From Actinomycetes bacterium (GTDB lineage: Bacteria; Actinomycetota; Acidimicrobiia; Acidimicrobiales; Palsa-688), in contig JAJZMF010000035.1 of NCBI GenBank assembly GCA_021850325.1, positions 7,666 through 71,665 of the forward strand: a stretch of 64,000 nucleotides of DNA, in the 5' to 3' direction. The notes beneath the pieces were generated by a model. It was not told the origin of the DNA and did not search any database. It worked only from the letters and a program-made list of their open reading frames with translations. Each line of letters begins with the position of its first letter. The stretch's first letter is position 1. This document shows positions 41,987 through 50,700 of this stretch, one piece after another. The translations under genes and the position numbers were made by a program.

Positions 41987-42721
41987 TCAGGTTGCTGCTT
42001 CTTGAGGGACAGGGAGCTTCTGCGCTGTTGCTCTTCGGGACGGACGGTCCCCGGCGACATCGTGGGACTCGCCGGTGACCTCCCTCAGGTACTTGTAGAC
42101 GGTGTAGCGGCTGATCCCCAGCGCGGCAGCGACGTAGGGCACTGCGTCCTGCACCAGGAACAGACCGGCCTTCTCGAGACGCGTGATGACCTCTACGCGA
42201 TGGTGCTTGCGCATGAGCTCTACAGGGACGGCGGTCTCGGCGATGACCTCGTTGACAGCATCGGCGACCAGGTCGGCCACGTCGGGAAGGAAGTTCTCGA
42301 CCGGGCGGTGGTGGCCCGCGCTCTCAGGCTGGACGCCGGCCTCGAGCAGTTCCCCGAGCGAGACGCTCAGCTCCAGCCACTCGGTGATGTCGACATTGAT
42401 GCAGAGGCAGGCAAAGGGTGCCCCTCTGTCGTCGCGGGCGAAGATCGTGGACGATTGGAGCCGGCGGCCGGCCTTGCTGGTGGTGTGGTAGCGGTAGAGG
42501 TCGTTGTTCCTCCCCGCCTGGAGGTGCTGGAGCAACAAGTCCGTCGGCGGTGCACCCGGCTTGCGCTCCGTCAGCCCACCGGATATCGCCACCACGGAGT
42601 GGTCTATCCGCCGCAGGTCGTGCAGCACGACCTCCGCCCGCGGGCCGAGGGCACAAGCGAGGGGCTCGACAAGCAGCGTCAAGACACCGACGACCTGGTC
42701 CTTGGAGGCCTGCCTGGGCAT
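41987..42721 (-). CDS. YheO/DauR-like PAS-HTH transcriptional regulator
   Basis: 244 aa. The N-terminal YheO-like PAS domain (about 10-120) has CALGPRAEVVLHDLRRIDHS and RLQSSTIFARDDRGAPFACL then CINVDITEW. The C-terminal HTH_22 domain (about 170-222) reads HHRVEVITRLEKAGLFLVQDAVPYVAAALGIS...RYTVYKYLRE. In Pseudomonas, DauR of this family represses D-arginine use. Its position at the head of a peptide-uptake and amino-acid-degrading series suggests a sensor for a D-amino acid, peptide or 2-oxo acid. Confidence 0.87.
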   Translation of the reverse strand: MPRQASKDQVVGVLTLLVEPLACALGPRAEVVLHDLRRIDHSVVAISGGLTERKPGAPPTDLLLQHLQAGRNNDLYRYHTTSKAGRRLQSSTIFARDDRGAPFACLCINVDITEWLELSVSLGELLEAGVQPESAGHHRPVENFLPDVADLVADAVNEVIAETAVPVELMRKHHRVEVITRLEKAGLFLVQDAVPYVAAALGISRYTVYKYLREVTGESHDVAGDRPSRRATAQKLPVPQEAAT

Positions 42722-42817
42722 CAGTCTTCCATTAGCGAGTCACTGCGTTGACGCGCACGTCCTCACTACCCCCCCGGTGGCCGGCACTCAGTGTGAGCGG
42801 CTGCCACTCCGAGTTGA

Positions 42818-42846
42818 AGAGTACGGCCAATGACCATCGTTGTCAA
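42818..42846 (-). promoter_or_regulatory. Promoter of the DauR-like/peptide-transport series
   Basis: On the minus strand TTGACA (42846-42841), 17 bases, TACTCT (42823-42818), about 95 bp before the regulator's ATG in the 200-bp gap after the hyc-like operon. Confidence 0.6.
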
Positions 42847-42921
42847 GGGCCCTGCGACCGAGGGCCGGGCGACCGGCGCCAGGCGCGAGCCCGACCCCCG
42901 CCAGCCGACCGGGACGGCCCC

Positions 42922-44421
42922 TCAGAGGTCGTTGCCCGCGTAGGACAGGTTGAAGCTCTTGTTGGCCAGCGGGAAGTCGGGGACGATCGTGCCGGCGAGG
43001 GCGACGGACAGCGCCGGCCAGGTGAGGAACGACGGGTCGACGACCTTGCAGCGGGTCAGGCGCCCGTTGGCGGCGACCTCGACGCGGTGCACGACCGTGC
43101 CCCGCCAGGCCTCGACGACCCCGAGCCCTGAACCGGCACGGTGGGGCAGTTCAGCTACGCCCGCCTCGAGCGAGCGGGCGCGGCCGGCCAGCTCGGCAAC
43201 GAGGCGCAGCGACGCTGCGACCTCACGGGCCCGGACCATGAAGCGCGCCAGCACGTCGCCTGCCTCCTCGGTGACGCTCAGCGGACCGGGGCCGAAGTCG
43301 GTGAAGGGATGAGCCACCCGGGCGTCGAGGTTGACGCCGGATCCCCGGGCGACGACCCCGAGCGCCCCGATGGCCCGGGCGTCGTCGGCGGACAGCACCG
43401 CCGTCCCCTTGAAACGGTCCATGACCACGGTGTTGGACGTGGCGAGCTCGACGAGCTCCTCGACCCGGGCCGCCGTCTCGGACAGCTCGGCTCCGGTGGG
43501 GAGCCGCCGCAGCGCCGTCCCGCCGGGCCGGATCGCGCCCCGCAACAGGCGGTGCCCGGTCACCTCACCGGCCAGGCGGAGCAGACGCTCACGCAGCGTG
43601 AGGGCACGGGCCTGGGCTACGCCGAAACCCACGTCGTTGCAGAGGGCGCCCAGGTCGGCGACGTGGTTGGTCACCCGCTCCAGTTCGACCACGACCGCCC
43701 GCAGCACCTGGGCCTCCTCCGGGAGCTCGACCCCCAGGGCGTCTTCCACAGCGAGGCAGTAGGCGAGCGTGTGCCCGGCCGCCGTGTCACCCGAGGTACG
43801 CTCGGCGAGGACGACGCCGCCAGCCACCGGGCGGCCCTCGAAGAGCTTTTCGATCCCGCGGTGGACGAACCAGAGGCGGGCTTTCATCTCGAGGATGGTC
43901 TCTCCCACCACCGAGAAGCGGAAGTGCCCGGGTTCGATCAGCCCGGCGTGCACCGGCCCGACCGGGATCTCGTAGGCACCGGGGCCCTCCACGGTGACGA
44001 AGGGGAAGAGTTCGGGCTCGACCAGCATGGCCGGAGGCGGGCCGGCGTCCCGGCGCAAGGGGTGCCAGTGCCTCGGCCAGTGCGGGTGCCGCACGAGCGG
44101 GCGGGGGTAGGGATGGCCGACCGGCTCGGTCCCGAACAGGTCCGATAGCTCTCGCTCGAAGCGGCCGGCAGGGAAGGACAGGGCGGCCAGGGACGGCACG
44201 GTGGGGCGTGCCTTGTCCAGGCGCAGGTGCAGTTCGGCCCGGCGGTCAGGGGGCCCGGCGCAGAAGACGTACACCACCCGTAGGGCGTCCCCGTCGTCGT
44301 GCCCGGCCACAAGGGCCAGGCGGAAGCCGGCACCGAGCAGCGCTTCGGCCCGGGCACGGAGGTCGGCGGCGGCAACGTCCTCCGTCGTGCGCACGGACGC
44401 CGTGCCCACCTCCCCGCTCAT
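42922..44421 (-). CDS. hycE: Hydrogenase-4/formate-hydrogenlyase-like large subunit without Ni-Fe ligands
   Basis: 499 aa. Residues about 20-125 are a NuoC-like domain (FPAGRFERELSDLFGTEPVGHPYPRP); about 150-490 are NuoD/HycE-like (EIPVGPVHAGLIEPGHFRFS, FVHRGIEKLFEG). Where hydrogenases carry the first CxxC (ERxCGICxxxH) this has ERTSGDTAAGH at 207-217. The C-terminal DPCxxC is replaced by VDPSFLTW. So no [NiFe] site can form, although the quinone-reductase fold remains. The start overlaps the previous stop by one base (TGATG). Last gene of the operon. Confidence 0.9.
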   Translation of the reverse strand: MSGEVGTASVRTTEDVAAADLRARAEALLGAGFRLALVAGHDDGDALRVVYVFCAGPPDRRAELHLRLDKARPTVPSLAALSFPAGRFERELSDLFGTEPVGHPYPRPLVRHPHWPRHWHPLRRDAGPPPAMLVEPELFPFVTVEGPGAYEIPVGPVHAGLIEPGHFRFSVVGETILEMKARLWFVHRGIEKLFEGRPVAGGVVLAERTSGDTAAGHTLAYCLAVEDALGVELPEEAQVLRAVVVELERVTNHVADLGALCNDVGFGVAQARALTLRERLLRLAGEVTGHRLLRGAIRPGGTALRRLPTGAELSETAARVEELVELATSNTVVMDRFKGTAVLSADDARAIGALGVVARGSGVNLDARVAHPFTDFGPGPLSVTEEAGDVLARFMVRAREVAASLRLVAELAGRARSLEAGVAELPHRAGSGLGVVEAWRGTVVHRVEVAANGRLTRCKVVDPSFLTWPALSVALAGTIVPDFPLANKSFNLSYAGNDL

Positions 44422-45881
44422 CACCTGACCACGGCCCGGGCGGCGGCATAGAGCAGCGACTGGAGCGGCCAGGCGGAGAGCCCCAGCACGGCGCAGGCGA
44501 CGAGACCGCTGACGAGCGGGGCCCCGACCAGGCGCGACGTAGGCGAGGGGCCTGCTCCCGGGCCGCCCAGGAGCAGGTGACGGCCGTGGGCGGCCACGGC
44601 GGTGAAGATGACCGCCATGGCCAGCAGGGACAGGCCGGCGGCCCAGCCGAGCCCGACCGCCATCTCGCCCCGGAACATGTTCAGCTCGCTCACGAAGAGG
44701 CTGAACGGCGGGAGGCCCAGCAGGGCGACGAGGCCGAAGCCGAACACTCCGCCCAGCAGCGGCCGGCGGGCGAGCAGAGCCGGCACCTCCCCGATCTCGG
44801 TCGTCCCCTCCATCAGGGCGATCTCGCCCGAGGCGAGGAAGAGCACGGCCTTGGCCAGCCCGTGGCCCAGGACGTGCAACAGTACTGCCGCGACGGCAAG
44901 GGTCGTGCCCGCCGCTGCCCCCAGGGCGATCAGGCCCATGTGCTCGATGCTGTGATAGGCGAGCATCCGCTTGAGGTCGTGCTGGGTGAGCAGGAGCGAA
45001 GCGGCGACGATGAGGGAGCTGAGGCCCACGATTACGAGGAGTGTGCGGGTGTAGCCGGGCCCGAGGGCCCCGTCGGCGACGGCCTTGAACCGCAGCAGAG
45101 CGTAGAAGGCGACGGTGAGCAGTACCCCTGACATGAGGGCCGAGACCGGGGCAGGGGCCTGGCTGTGGGCGTCGGGCAGCCAGCTGTGCATAGGGGCGAG
45201 CCCCACCTTTGTGCCGTAGCCCAGCACCAGGAGCGCCATGGCGAGGCGAACCACGCCAGGGTCGAGGTGGCGCGAAGCGTGCAGGAGAGAGGTCCAGTTG
45301 AGGACAGAACCTCCCGTCGGGTGACCTGGTACGTGCAGGGCCGCGAAGTAGACGAGCACGGTGCCGAGGAACGCCAGCGCGATGCCGACCGAGCAGATGA
45401 CGACGTACTTCCACGATGCCTCGAGCGCTTTGTCGCTGCGGCGGTGCCCCACCAGGAAGGCGGTGGCGATCGTCGTGGCCTCCACCGCCACCCAGAGCGC
45501 CCCCAGGTTGGCCGCGAGGACCGCAAAGAGCATGCAGGTGACGAAGAGCTGGACGAGCAGGCTGTAGAGCGAGGCGTGCCGTCTGCCCTGCCCGCCCCGG
45601 ACGGTCTCGACCTCCAGGTAGCGGACCGACTGCACCGACGCCAGGAGGGAGATGGCGCCGATGACCACCACCATGAAGGCGCTCAGGGCATCAGCGCGGA
45701 GCGAGCCGTCGAGAGCAACGAGCACCTGGTGGTGGTCGGCCCGGACGGCAAGGCTGACCCCCAGGCCGAGCACGGCAGCATTGGCCAGGACCATCGCCCA
45801 GCCGACGCTGCGACGCCAGGGCAGCACCGCAGCCAGCACACCGGCCGCGAGAGGGACGACGAGGACAGCGGTGACGAGCAT
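44421..45881 (-). CDS. hycQ: HyfF/HycQ-like proton-translocating membrane subunit
   Basis: 486 aa, about 13-14 membrane segments, an antiporter-type (NuoL/M/N) subunit. LRADALSAFMVVVIGAISLL, LAPMHSWLPDAHSQAPAPVS (with the channel-lining Lys region just before) and LLTQHDLKRMLAYHSIEHMG, also GHGLAKAVLFLASGEI, are hallmark motifs. Charged residues for proton transfer (E in VAVEATTIATAF; K in GTKVGLAPM) are present. Confidence 0.9.
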   Translation of the reverse strand: MLVTAVLVVPLAAGVLAAVLPWRRSVGWAMVLANAAVLGLGVSLAVRADHHQVLVALDGSLRADALSAFMVVVIGAISLLASVQSVRYLEVETVRGGQGRRHASLYSLLVQLFVTCMLFAVLAANLGALWVAVEATTIATAFLVGHRRSDKALEASWKYVVICSVGIALAFLGTVLVYFAALHVPGHPTGGSVLNWTSLLHASRHLDPGVVRLAMALLVLGYGTKVGLAPMHSWLPDAHSQAPAPVSALMSGVLLTVAFYALLRFKAVADGALGPGYTRTLLVIVGLSSLIVAASLLLTQHDLKRMLAYHSIEHMGLIALGAAAGTTLAVAAVLLHVLGHGLAKAVLFLASGEIALMEGTTEIGEVPALLARRPLLGGVFGFGLVALLGLPPFSLFVSELNMFRGEMAVGLGWAAGLSLLAMAVIFTAVAAHGRHLLLGGPGAGPSPTSRLVGAPLVSGLVACAVLGLSAWPLQSLLYAAARAVVR

Positions 45882-46540
45882 CAGTCGTGGAGCTCCCGGA
45901 GCTGGTCGAGGTCGAACTGGCCGAAGCGCGCCCGCATGGCGGTGGCGAGCACCTGGAGCACGACCACGACCAACAGGACGTCGAGCGAGGTCCCCAGTTC
46001 GACCAGCAGGGGCACCCCGGCTGTGAGAAGGAACGCCACCAGGGCAACCCCGTTGTCGACCAGGAGGAGCCCGACGATCTGTGAGACCGCCTTCCTCCTG
46101 GTGACAAGGACGAAGAAGCCCAGCAGCACAGTGGCGAGGCCGAGCGGCGCAAGGCGGGTTAGCGGGCTCGGGAAGAGAGCCGTCAGCGGGCCGGCGACCA
46201 CGTATGAGAGGACGACGAGGACGGCGGCCGCCACAAGGGAAGCCGGGACGTTGACCAGGGGTGCTGTCTCCCGGCTGCCCGGGGCCGCCCGCACCGCCCG
46301 GGCCAGGAGGCCCGGGATGACAAAGCCCTTGGCGACCAGCACCACTCCGGCGACCACACCCAGGCCCACCGCTCCGTTGTGCACTGCGAGCACGATGGCC
46401 AGGGTGGCGAGAGCGCACCCCTGGAGCGCCAGCACCGAGGTCAACGCCCTGAGGTCCCTACGCCAGAGGGCGAGGACCGCACCGGCGAGCACGACCCCGG
46501 CGGACAGCTGCACCAGGTCGAGCGGGGCACCCGCCATCAC
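45881..46540 (-). CDS. hycP: HyfE/HycP-like membrane subunit
   Basis: 219 aa, six or seven hydrophobic segments. The N-terminal part resembles NuoK (LRALTSVLALQGCALATLAI, GVVLVAKGFVIPGLLARAVR) and the second half also (RRKAVSQIVGLLLVDNGVAL). HyfE proteins have this double NuoK/J-like layout. GTG start overlapping the previous stop; the following ATG could also serve. The C-terminus RFGQFDLDQLRELHD is typical. Confidence 0.87.
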   Translation of the reverse strand: MMAGAPLDLVQLSAGVVLAGAVLALWRRDLRALTSVLALQGCALATLAIVLAVHNGAVGLGVVAGVVLVAKGFVIPGLLARAVRAAPGSRETAPLVNVPASLVAAAVLVVLSYVVAGPLTALFPSPLTRLAPLGLATVLLGFFVLVTRRKAVSQIVGLLLVDNGVALVAFLLTAGVPLLVELGTSLDVLLVVVVLQVLATAMRARFGQFDLDQLRELHD

Positions 46541-47523
46541 CTGGCCACCAGCCCGGTCATCACGGCCACGACGGCGAGGACGAAGCCTCCGGCCAGGAGC
46601 TCGGGCACCCGGAACAACCGGAGCTTGGCCGTGGAGACCTCTACAAGGGCGATCAGCACGGCCATGGCCGCGGTCTTGGCACCGAGCGCGGCGAGGGCGA
46701 CCACGACGGCCGGGCCACTAACGGACGCGTCGATGCCCCAGGGAAAGAACAGGTTGGCCAGTAGGCCGAGCAGCAGCCCGAGACGCATGGCCTCACCCAT
46801 GGTGACCAGGGCCAGGTCCGGCCCGGCCTGCTCCAGGACCATCGCCTCGTGGACCATCGTGAGCTCCAGGTGGGTCGAGGGGTTGTCGACGGGTACCCGG
46901 CCCGTCTCGGCGATGACCACTACGACCAGAGCGGCCAGGGCCAGGAGCCGCTGCGGGCTGGCCAGCCATCCGGGGTGAGCCAAGCTGGCGTCGACGATCC
47001 CAGGCAGGTTGGAGGTGCCGGACTGGACGGCTAGGGCGAGTACTCCTACCAGCAACGCCGGTTCAGAGATCGCCCCGATGGTCATGGCCCGGCTCGACCC
47101 CATGCCACCGAAGGCCGTACCGGCGTCGAGGCCGCCCAGGGCGAGGGCCACCGACCCCATGAGGAGCAGGTAGACGACGACGAACGCATCGGCGCCCGTG
47201 GCCACGACCGGGCGGGTGGTGACGAGCGGGGTGAAGGCAGCGGCAACGGCAGCGGACGCGACGAGCAGGCGGGGGGCGAGGGCCGTGACCGCGCTCGCCT
47301 GGTCGGCCCTGACCGCTTCCTTGCGCACCAGCTTGCGCAGGTCGAGGAGGACCTGGGTGACCGGGGGCCCGGTGCGGCCCTCGGCCCGGGCCCGGACCTT
47401 CCCCATCAGCCCGAGGAGCAGGGGCCCTCCCAGGGCCACGGCCCCGACCTGGAGGACCGACGCCGCAGCCGTGGCCCATGCGCTCGGGCCCCCGGCCACC
47501 ACGGTGGCGGTGGTCGCCGTCAC
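46537..47523 (-). CDS. hycD: HyfC/HycD-like (NuoH-type) membrane subunit
   Basis: 328 aa from GTG overlapping the previous stop. NuoH-like marks: PLLLGLMGKVRARAEGRTGP, QVLLDLRKLVRKEAV, VVIAETGRVPVDNPSTHLEL and TMVHEAMVLEQAGPDLAL. This subunit couples the hydrophilic arm to the membrane arm; the conserved acidic residues E/D in these loops are kept. About eight membrane helices. Confidence 0.9.
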   Translation of the reverse strand: MTATTATVVAGGPSAWATAAASVLQVGAVALGGPLLLGLMGKVRARAEGRTGPPVTQVLLDLRKLVRKEAVRADQASAVTALAPRLLVASAAVAAAFTPLVTTRPVVATGADAFVVVYLLLMGSVALALGGLDAGTAFGGMGSSRAMTIGAISEPALLVGVLALAVQSGTSNLPGIVDASLAHPGWLASPQRLLALAALVVVVIAETGRVPVDNPSTHLELTMVHEAMVLEQAGPDLALVTMGEAMRLGLLLGLLANLFFPWGIDASVSGPAVVVALAALGAKTAAMAVLIALVEVSTAKLRLFRVPELLAGGFVLAVVAVMTGLVAR

Positions 47524-49538
47524 GCCAGGAAGACCAGGATGAGCACCAGGGCGGCAAAGCCGAGCCCAAGGTAGCGGTGCACGCTGCCGTTGGGGCCCCG
47601 GCGCGCCAGGCGCCCCCACCGGGCGACCACGCCGATCACGGGCCCGTAGGCGACGCGCTCGACCGCGTCGTCGATGCGCTGGTGGAAGCTGATGGCCTCG
47701 GGGAAGTAGCGGGACTCGTCGGCGTGGGTGACCTCGAGGTCGTGGTCGGGCCGCAGCACGTCGGCGAACACCCGCTGGAGCGGCTCGGCGAACGACGTCG
47801 CGGTGATCTCAGTGCGCGCGCTCTGCGGCTCCTGCCCGCACCCCCACGCCTCGGACCGCCGGGGCCGGCGGAGCCCGGCGCCCCTGGGGAACAGGCGGAG
47901 CACGCCCCAGCTCACGATGGCCGCAGCCAGGAGGCCTTCAACGAGCAGGGCCGGCGCTATGGCGCCGTCCAGTGAGGCGAGGTCCAGCCCGAGGCCCGCC
48001 CGGACGGCGCCCGGCGCGCCACCGGCCAGGGTGGCGGCCACTGCCCGGTCGAGGACAGGGACCGCGACGCCGGGGACGACGCCCAGCACCACGCACCCGC
48101 CGGCGAGCAGGCCGCCACCAGCGAGCATCGAGGGCCTGACCTCCAGGGCGCTCCGGGCCGCTTCGCTCCGGGCCCGTCCCAGGAAGCCGACCCCGACCGC
48201 CTTCACGAAGGCCGTGGCAGTGAGCCCGCCCGTGACAGCAAAGACGGCGACCCCGGCCAGGAGGGCAGCGTCGGTGAGCGAGGAACGCGACGCGAAGCCA
48301 TGGAGGAGGCCCTCGAGGAGGAGCCATTCGCTGGCAAAGCCGTTCAGGCCGGGCAGGGCGCTGATCGAGAGGGCGGCGACGGCGAAGAGCGCGGCCGTGA
48401 CGGGCATCCTGCGGGCGAGCCCGCCCAGGCGGTCGAGGTCACGAGTGCCCGTCGCCTGCTGGAGAGCGCCGGCGCCGAGGAACAGGCAGCCCTTGAACAG
48501 GGCATGGTTGACGAGGTGGAAGAGCGCGGCCAGCAGGACCAGCCCGGCCGGTACCCGCTCGCCCCCGGCCGCGAGGGCTCCCGCCGCGCCGACGCCCACC
48601 AGGACGAGGCCCACGTTGTCGACCGTGGAGTACGCCAGGAGCCGCTTGACATCGGTGCTCGCCGCAGCGTGCAGGGCCCCGAAGAAGGCCGAGGCGACCC
48701 CGAGGGCGGCGACGAGCAACCACCACCACAGCTGCCCCCCACCGAGAAGGTCTTGGCCGGTGCGCAGGATGCCGTAGACACCGAGGTTGACCATCGCCCC
48801 TGACATGAGGGCGGAGACGGGGCTCGGGGCTTCGGGGTGGGCGCGGGGCAACCACACGTGCAGCGGGACGGCTCCGGCCTTGGAGGCGAAACCGAGCGCG
48901 GTGAGCACGAACACGGCCGACGCGACGGGCGCCGACAGCCGGCCCCGGTGGGCGGCGATGGCGGCGAAGCTCTGCCCACCGGCGTGGGCGGCGAGCAGCA
49001 CCAGGCCCAGGAGGACCGCCGCCGCCCCGGCGTGGGTCATGCCCGCGTACCACTGGGCCGCGTCTCGGGTCTCGGGGCGCTGCCGGTGCTCGGTGAGCAG
49101 CGCCAGCAGCGAGGTGAGAGCCATGAGCTCCCAGGCCACCATGAAGGTCGCCACGCTCGCGGCCGCCGGCACCAGGAGCAGGGTGGCGAGGAAGGCCGGT
49201 ACCGTCGCCGTAGCGGTCCGGCCCGGGGCCCGGTGGGCGCCATAGCCGACCGAGTAGCACGAGGCTGCCAGCCCGACAATGGCGGTCGTGGCGACGAAAA
49301 GGGCACCGAGCGGGTCGAGGGAGAGGTCAATGCCGGTGAAGGGGAGGACCTGCGCAACGTGGAGGCTGAACGAACGCCCGGAGAGGAGCACCTGCCCGGA
49401 GCCGACCAGGGCAGCCAGACAGGCGAGGGCACCGGGCACCATTGCACCGAGCAGGCGCCACCGCGTCGGAAGGAGCGCGCCGAGCACGGCCGCAATGCCG
49501 GCCGCGCCGAGGCCGGTCAGGTACGCCGTCGCGCTCAA
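47520..49538 (-). CDS. HyfB-like proton-translocating membrane subunit
   Basis: 672 aa, about 15-16 helices, antiporter-type. TFMVAWELMALTSLLALLTE, GFASKAGAVPLHVWLPRAHP and EAPSPVSALMSGAMVNLGVY, also DVKRLLAYSTVDNVGLVLVG, are the signature blocks. After the core comes an extended C-terminal cytosolic stretch (RSEAWGCGQEPQSARTEITA) and a final helix, as in HyfB/Mrp-like proteins. TTG start inferred from a TTGA overlap with the upstream stop; the longer frame would intrude into that gene. In the M. tuberculosis cluster Rv0083 occupies this place. Confidence 0.87.
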   Translation of the reverse strand: MSATAYLTGLGAAGIAAVLGALLPTRWRLLGAMVPGALACLAALVGSGQVLLSGRSFSLHVAQVLPFTGIDLSLDPLGALFVATTAIVGLAASCYSVGYGAHRAPGRTATATVPAFLATLLLVPAAASVATFMVAWELMALTSLLALLTEHRQRPETRDAAQWYAGMTHAGAAAVLLGLVLLAAHAGGQSFAAIAAHRGRLSAPVASAVFVLTALGFASKAGAVPLHVWLPRAHPEAPSPVSALMSGAMVNLGVYGILRTGQDLLGGGQLWWWLLVAALGVASAFFGALHAAASTDVKRLLAYSTVDNVGLVLVGVGAAGALAAGGERVPAGLVLLAALFHLVNHALFKGCLFLGAGALQQATGTRDLDRLGGLARRMPVTAALFAVAALSISALPGLNGFASEWLLLEGLLHGFASRSSLTDAALLAGVAVFAVTGGLTATAFVKAVGVGFLGRARSEAARSALEVRPSMLAGGGLLAGGCVVLGVVPGVAVPVLDRAVAATLAGGAPGAVRAGLGLDLASLDGAIAPALLVEGLLAAAIVSWGVLRLFPRGAGLRRPRRSEAWGCGQEPQSARTEITATSFAEPLQRVFADVLRPDHDLEVTHADESRYFPEAISFHQRIDDAVERVAYGPVIGVVARWGRLARRGPNGSVHRYLGLGFAALVLILVFLA

Positions 49539-50050
49539 CGCCCGGTGAGCTCCCGCAGCACCTCGGTGATCGCCGACGGCTCCGGCGGGCAACCCGGGAT
49601 CTCGAGGTCGACCGGGACCACGTCGGCGACCACACCGCTCACGCCGTAGGCGCCGGCGAAGACGCCTCCGTTCACGGCACAGTCACCGCAGGCCACTACG
49701 ACCCGGGGACGGGGGACAGCCTCGAGGGCCCTGCGCAGCGGAGCCTCCATGTTCTTCGTGACCACGCCTGTGACGAGGAGCCCATCGGCGTGCCGGGGAG
49801 AGGCGACCAGGCGGACGCCGAAGCGCCCGGCGTCACACACCGGGGCGAACGCCTGGGCTATCTCCACCTCGCAGCCGTTACAGGAGCCGGCGTCGACGTG
49901 GCGCAACTGTGCCGAGCCCGGGAAGGGTGCCCGCGCACGGTCCCCGGCCGGTGCCCGGGGCGCCACCGGTGACGGTGCCGCCTCGGTCACCCGTCGCCCG
50001 CGAAGGACGTTGAACAGGCTGGTGCCGCGCACGGTTGACGAAGTTATCAT
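49535..50050 (-). CDS. NuoB/HyfI-like [4Fe-4S] subunit
   Basis: 171 aa. The four cysteines of the terminal cluster are present: DAGSCNGCEVEIAQAF (CxxC), VVVACGDCAVNGGVF and IPGCPPEPSAI. This is the small subunit next to the (lost) Ni-Fe site and would pass electrons to or from it. The ATG lies inside an inverted repeat (ATCAT...ATGAT). First structural gene of the operon, about 50 bp after arsR. Confidence 0.9.
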   Translation of the reverse strand: MITSSTVRGTSLFNVLRGRRVTEAAPSPVAPRAPAGDRARAPFPGSAQLRHVDAGSCNGCEVEIAQAFAPVCDAGRFGVRLVASPRHADGLLVTGVVTKNMEAPLRRALEAVPRPRVVVACGDCAVNGGVFAGAYGVSGVVADVVPVDLEIPGCPPEPSAITEVLRELTGR

Positions 50051-50063
50051 GCGCTCAGATGAT
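50046..50063. promoter_or_regulatory. Inverted repeat between arsR and the complex genes
   Basis: ATCAT-GCGCTCAG-ATGAT, covering the start codon of the NuoB-like gene. ArsR-family regulators bind such short palindromes; candidate operator. Confidence 0.4.
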
Positions 50064-50098
50064 CAGGACGTCCCAGGCCCGGGCCGGGCCCCGGGCTT

Positions 50099-50470
50099 TC
50101 AGCGCGCTGCTTGTGGCCGGACCGGCTCCGGGCGCTCCACGAACTCCAGCCCCTCCAGCTCAGCCAGGAGCTGGCGGGACTCGGCCAACGAGCTCGTGAG
50201 GATGGCCTTTGCCACCTCCAAGAGCTCGAAGATGCGAGGGTCGGTCACCGAGTAGAGGACCGTGGAGCCCTCCTTGTGGCTCTGCAGGACGTTCGCTCGC
50301 CGGAGGATGCCGAGCTGCTGGGACAGGTGTGACGCCTCGAGGCCGACCTCGGGGATCAGCTCGCCCACGGACCGCTCCCCGTCCCTGAGCAGCTCCAGGA
50401 CCCGGATCCGCGCCGGATGGGCCAAAGTCTTGAAGAAGTCGGCCTTTACCTGGTAAATGGGCCGGGTCAC
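50099..50470 (-). CDS. ArsR-family regulator of the hyc-like operon
   Basis: 123 aa from GTG with GGAAGG upstream. ADFFKTLAHPARIRVLELLR, GELIPEVGLEASHLSQQLGI and SHKEGSTVLYSVTDPRIFEL form the winged helix. The opening strongly resembles Rv0081 (…LYKLKAEFFKTLAHPARIRILELL), and it sits in the same place before the same genes. An in-frame ATG at 50524 is possible but adds residues not in relatives. No metal-binding CxC pattern is seen in the HTH, so the signal may be redox or hypoxia rather than metal. Confidence 0.88.
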   Translation of the reverse strand: MTRPIYQVKADFFKTLAHPARIRVLELLRDGERSVGELIPEVGLEASHLSQQLGILRRANVLQSHKEGSTVLYSVTDPRIFELLEVAKAILTSSLAESRQLLAELEGLEFVERPEPVRPQAAR

Positions 50471-50681
50471 CGGCCGTGGCCTTCCGCAACAGGCGGGACC
50501 GGCCACCCTCCCGCCATCGGGCAAACGGGCCTGCCCACGCCTGAGGGAACCATCAACTCGTCAAGTTACCGGCTTTGCCCGAGCCGGTCGCGCCCTGACG
50601 CCCTCACGCTGCCCTCCCACGGCGGCCGCGGCGAGCCGGTCACTGGGGTACCCCTGTGCCCGCTTGCCACGTATAAGCGTA

Positions 50682-50693
50682 TGTACGTACAAT
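50682..50693 (+). promoter_or_regulatory. GTACGTAC operator overlapping a -10 box (cassette 1)
   Basis: TGTACGTACA (50682-50691), a perfect 10-bp palindrome, merges with TACAAT (50688-50693). The GTG lies 7 bases after the -10, implying a leaderless mRNA. The same core occurs at 54274-54281. Confidence 0.6.
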
Positions 50694-50700
50694 CGTACCG

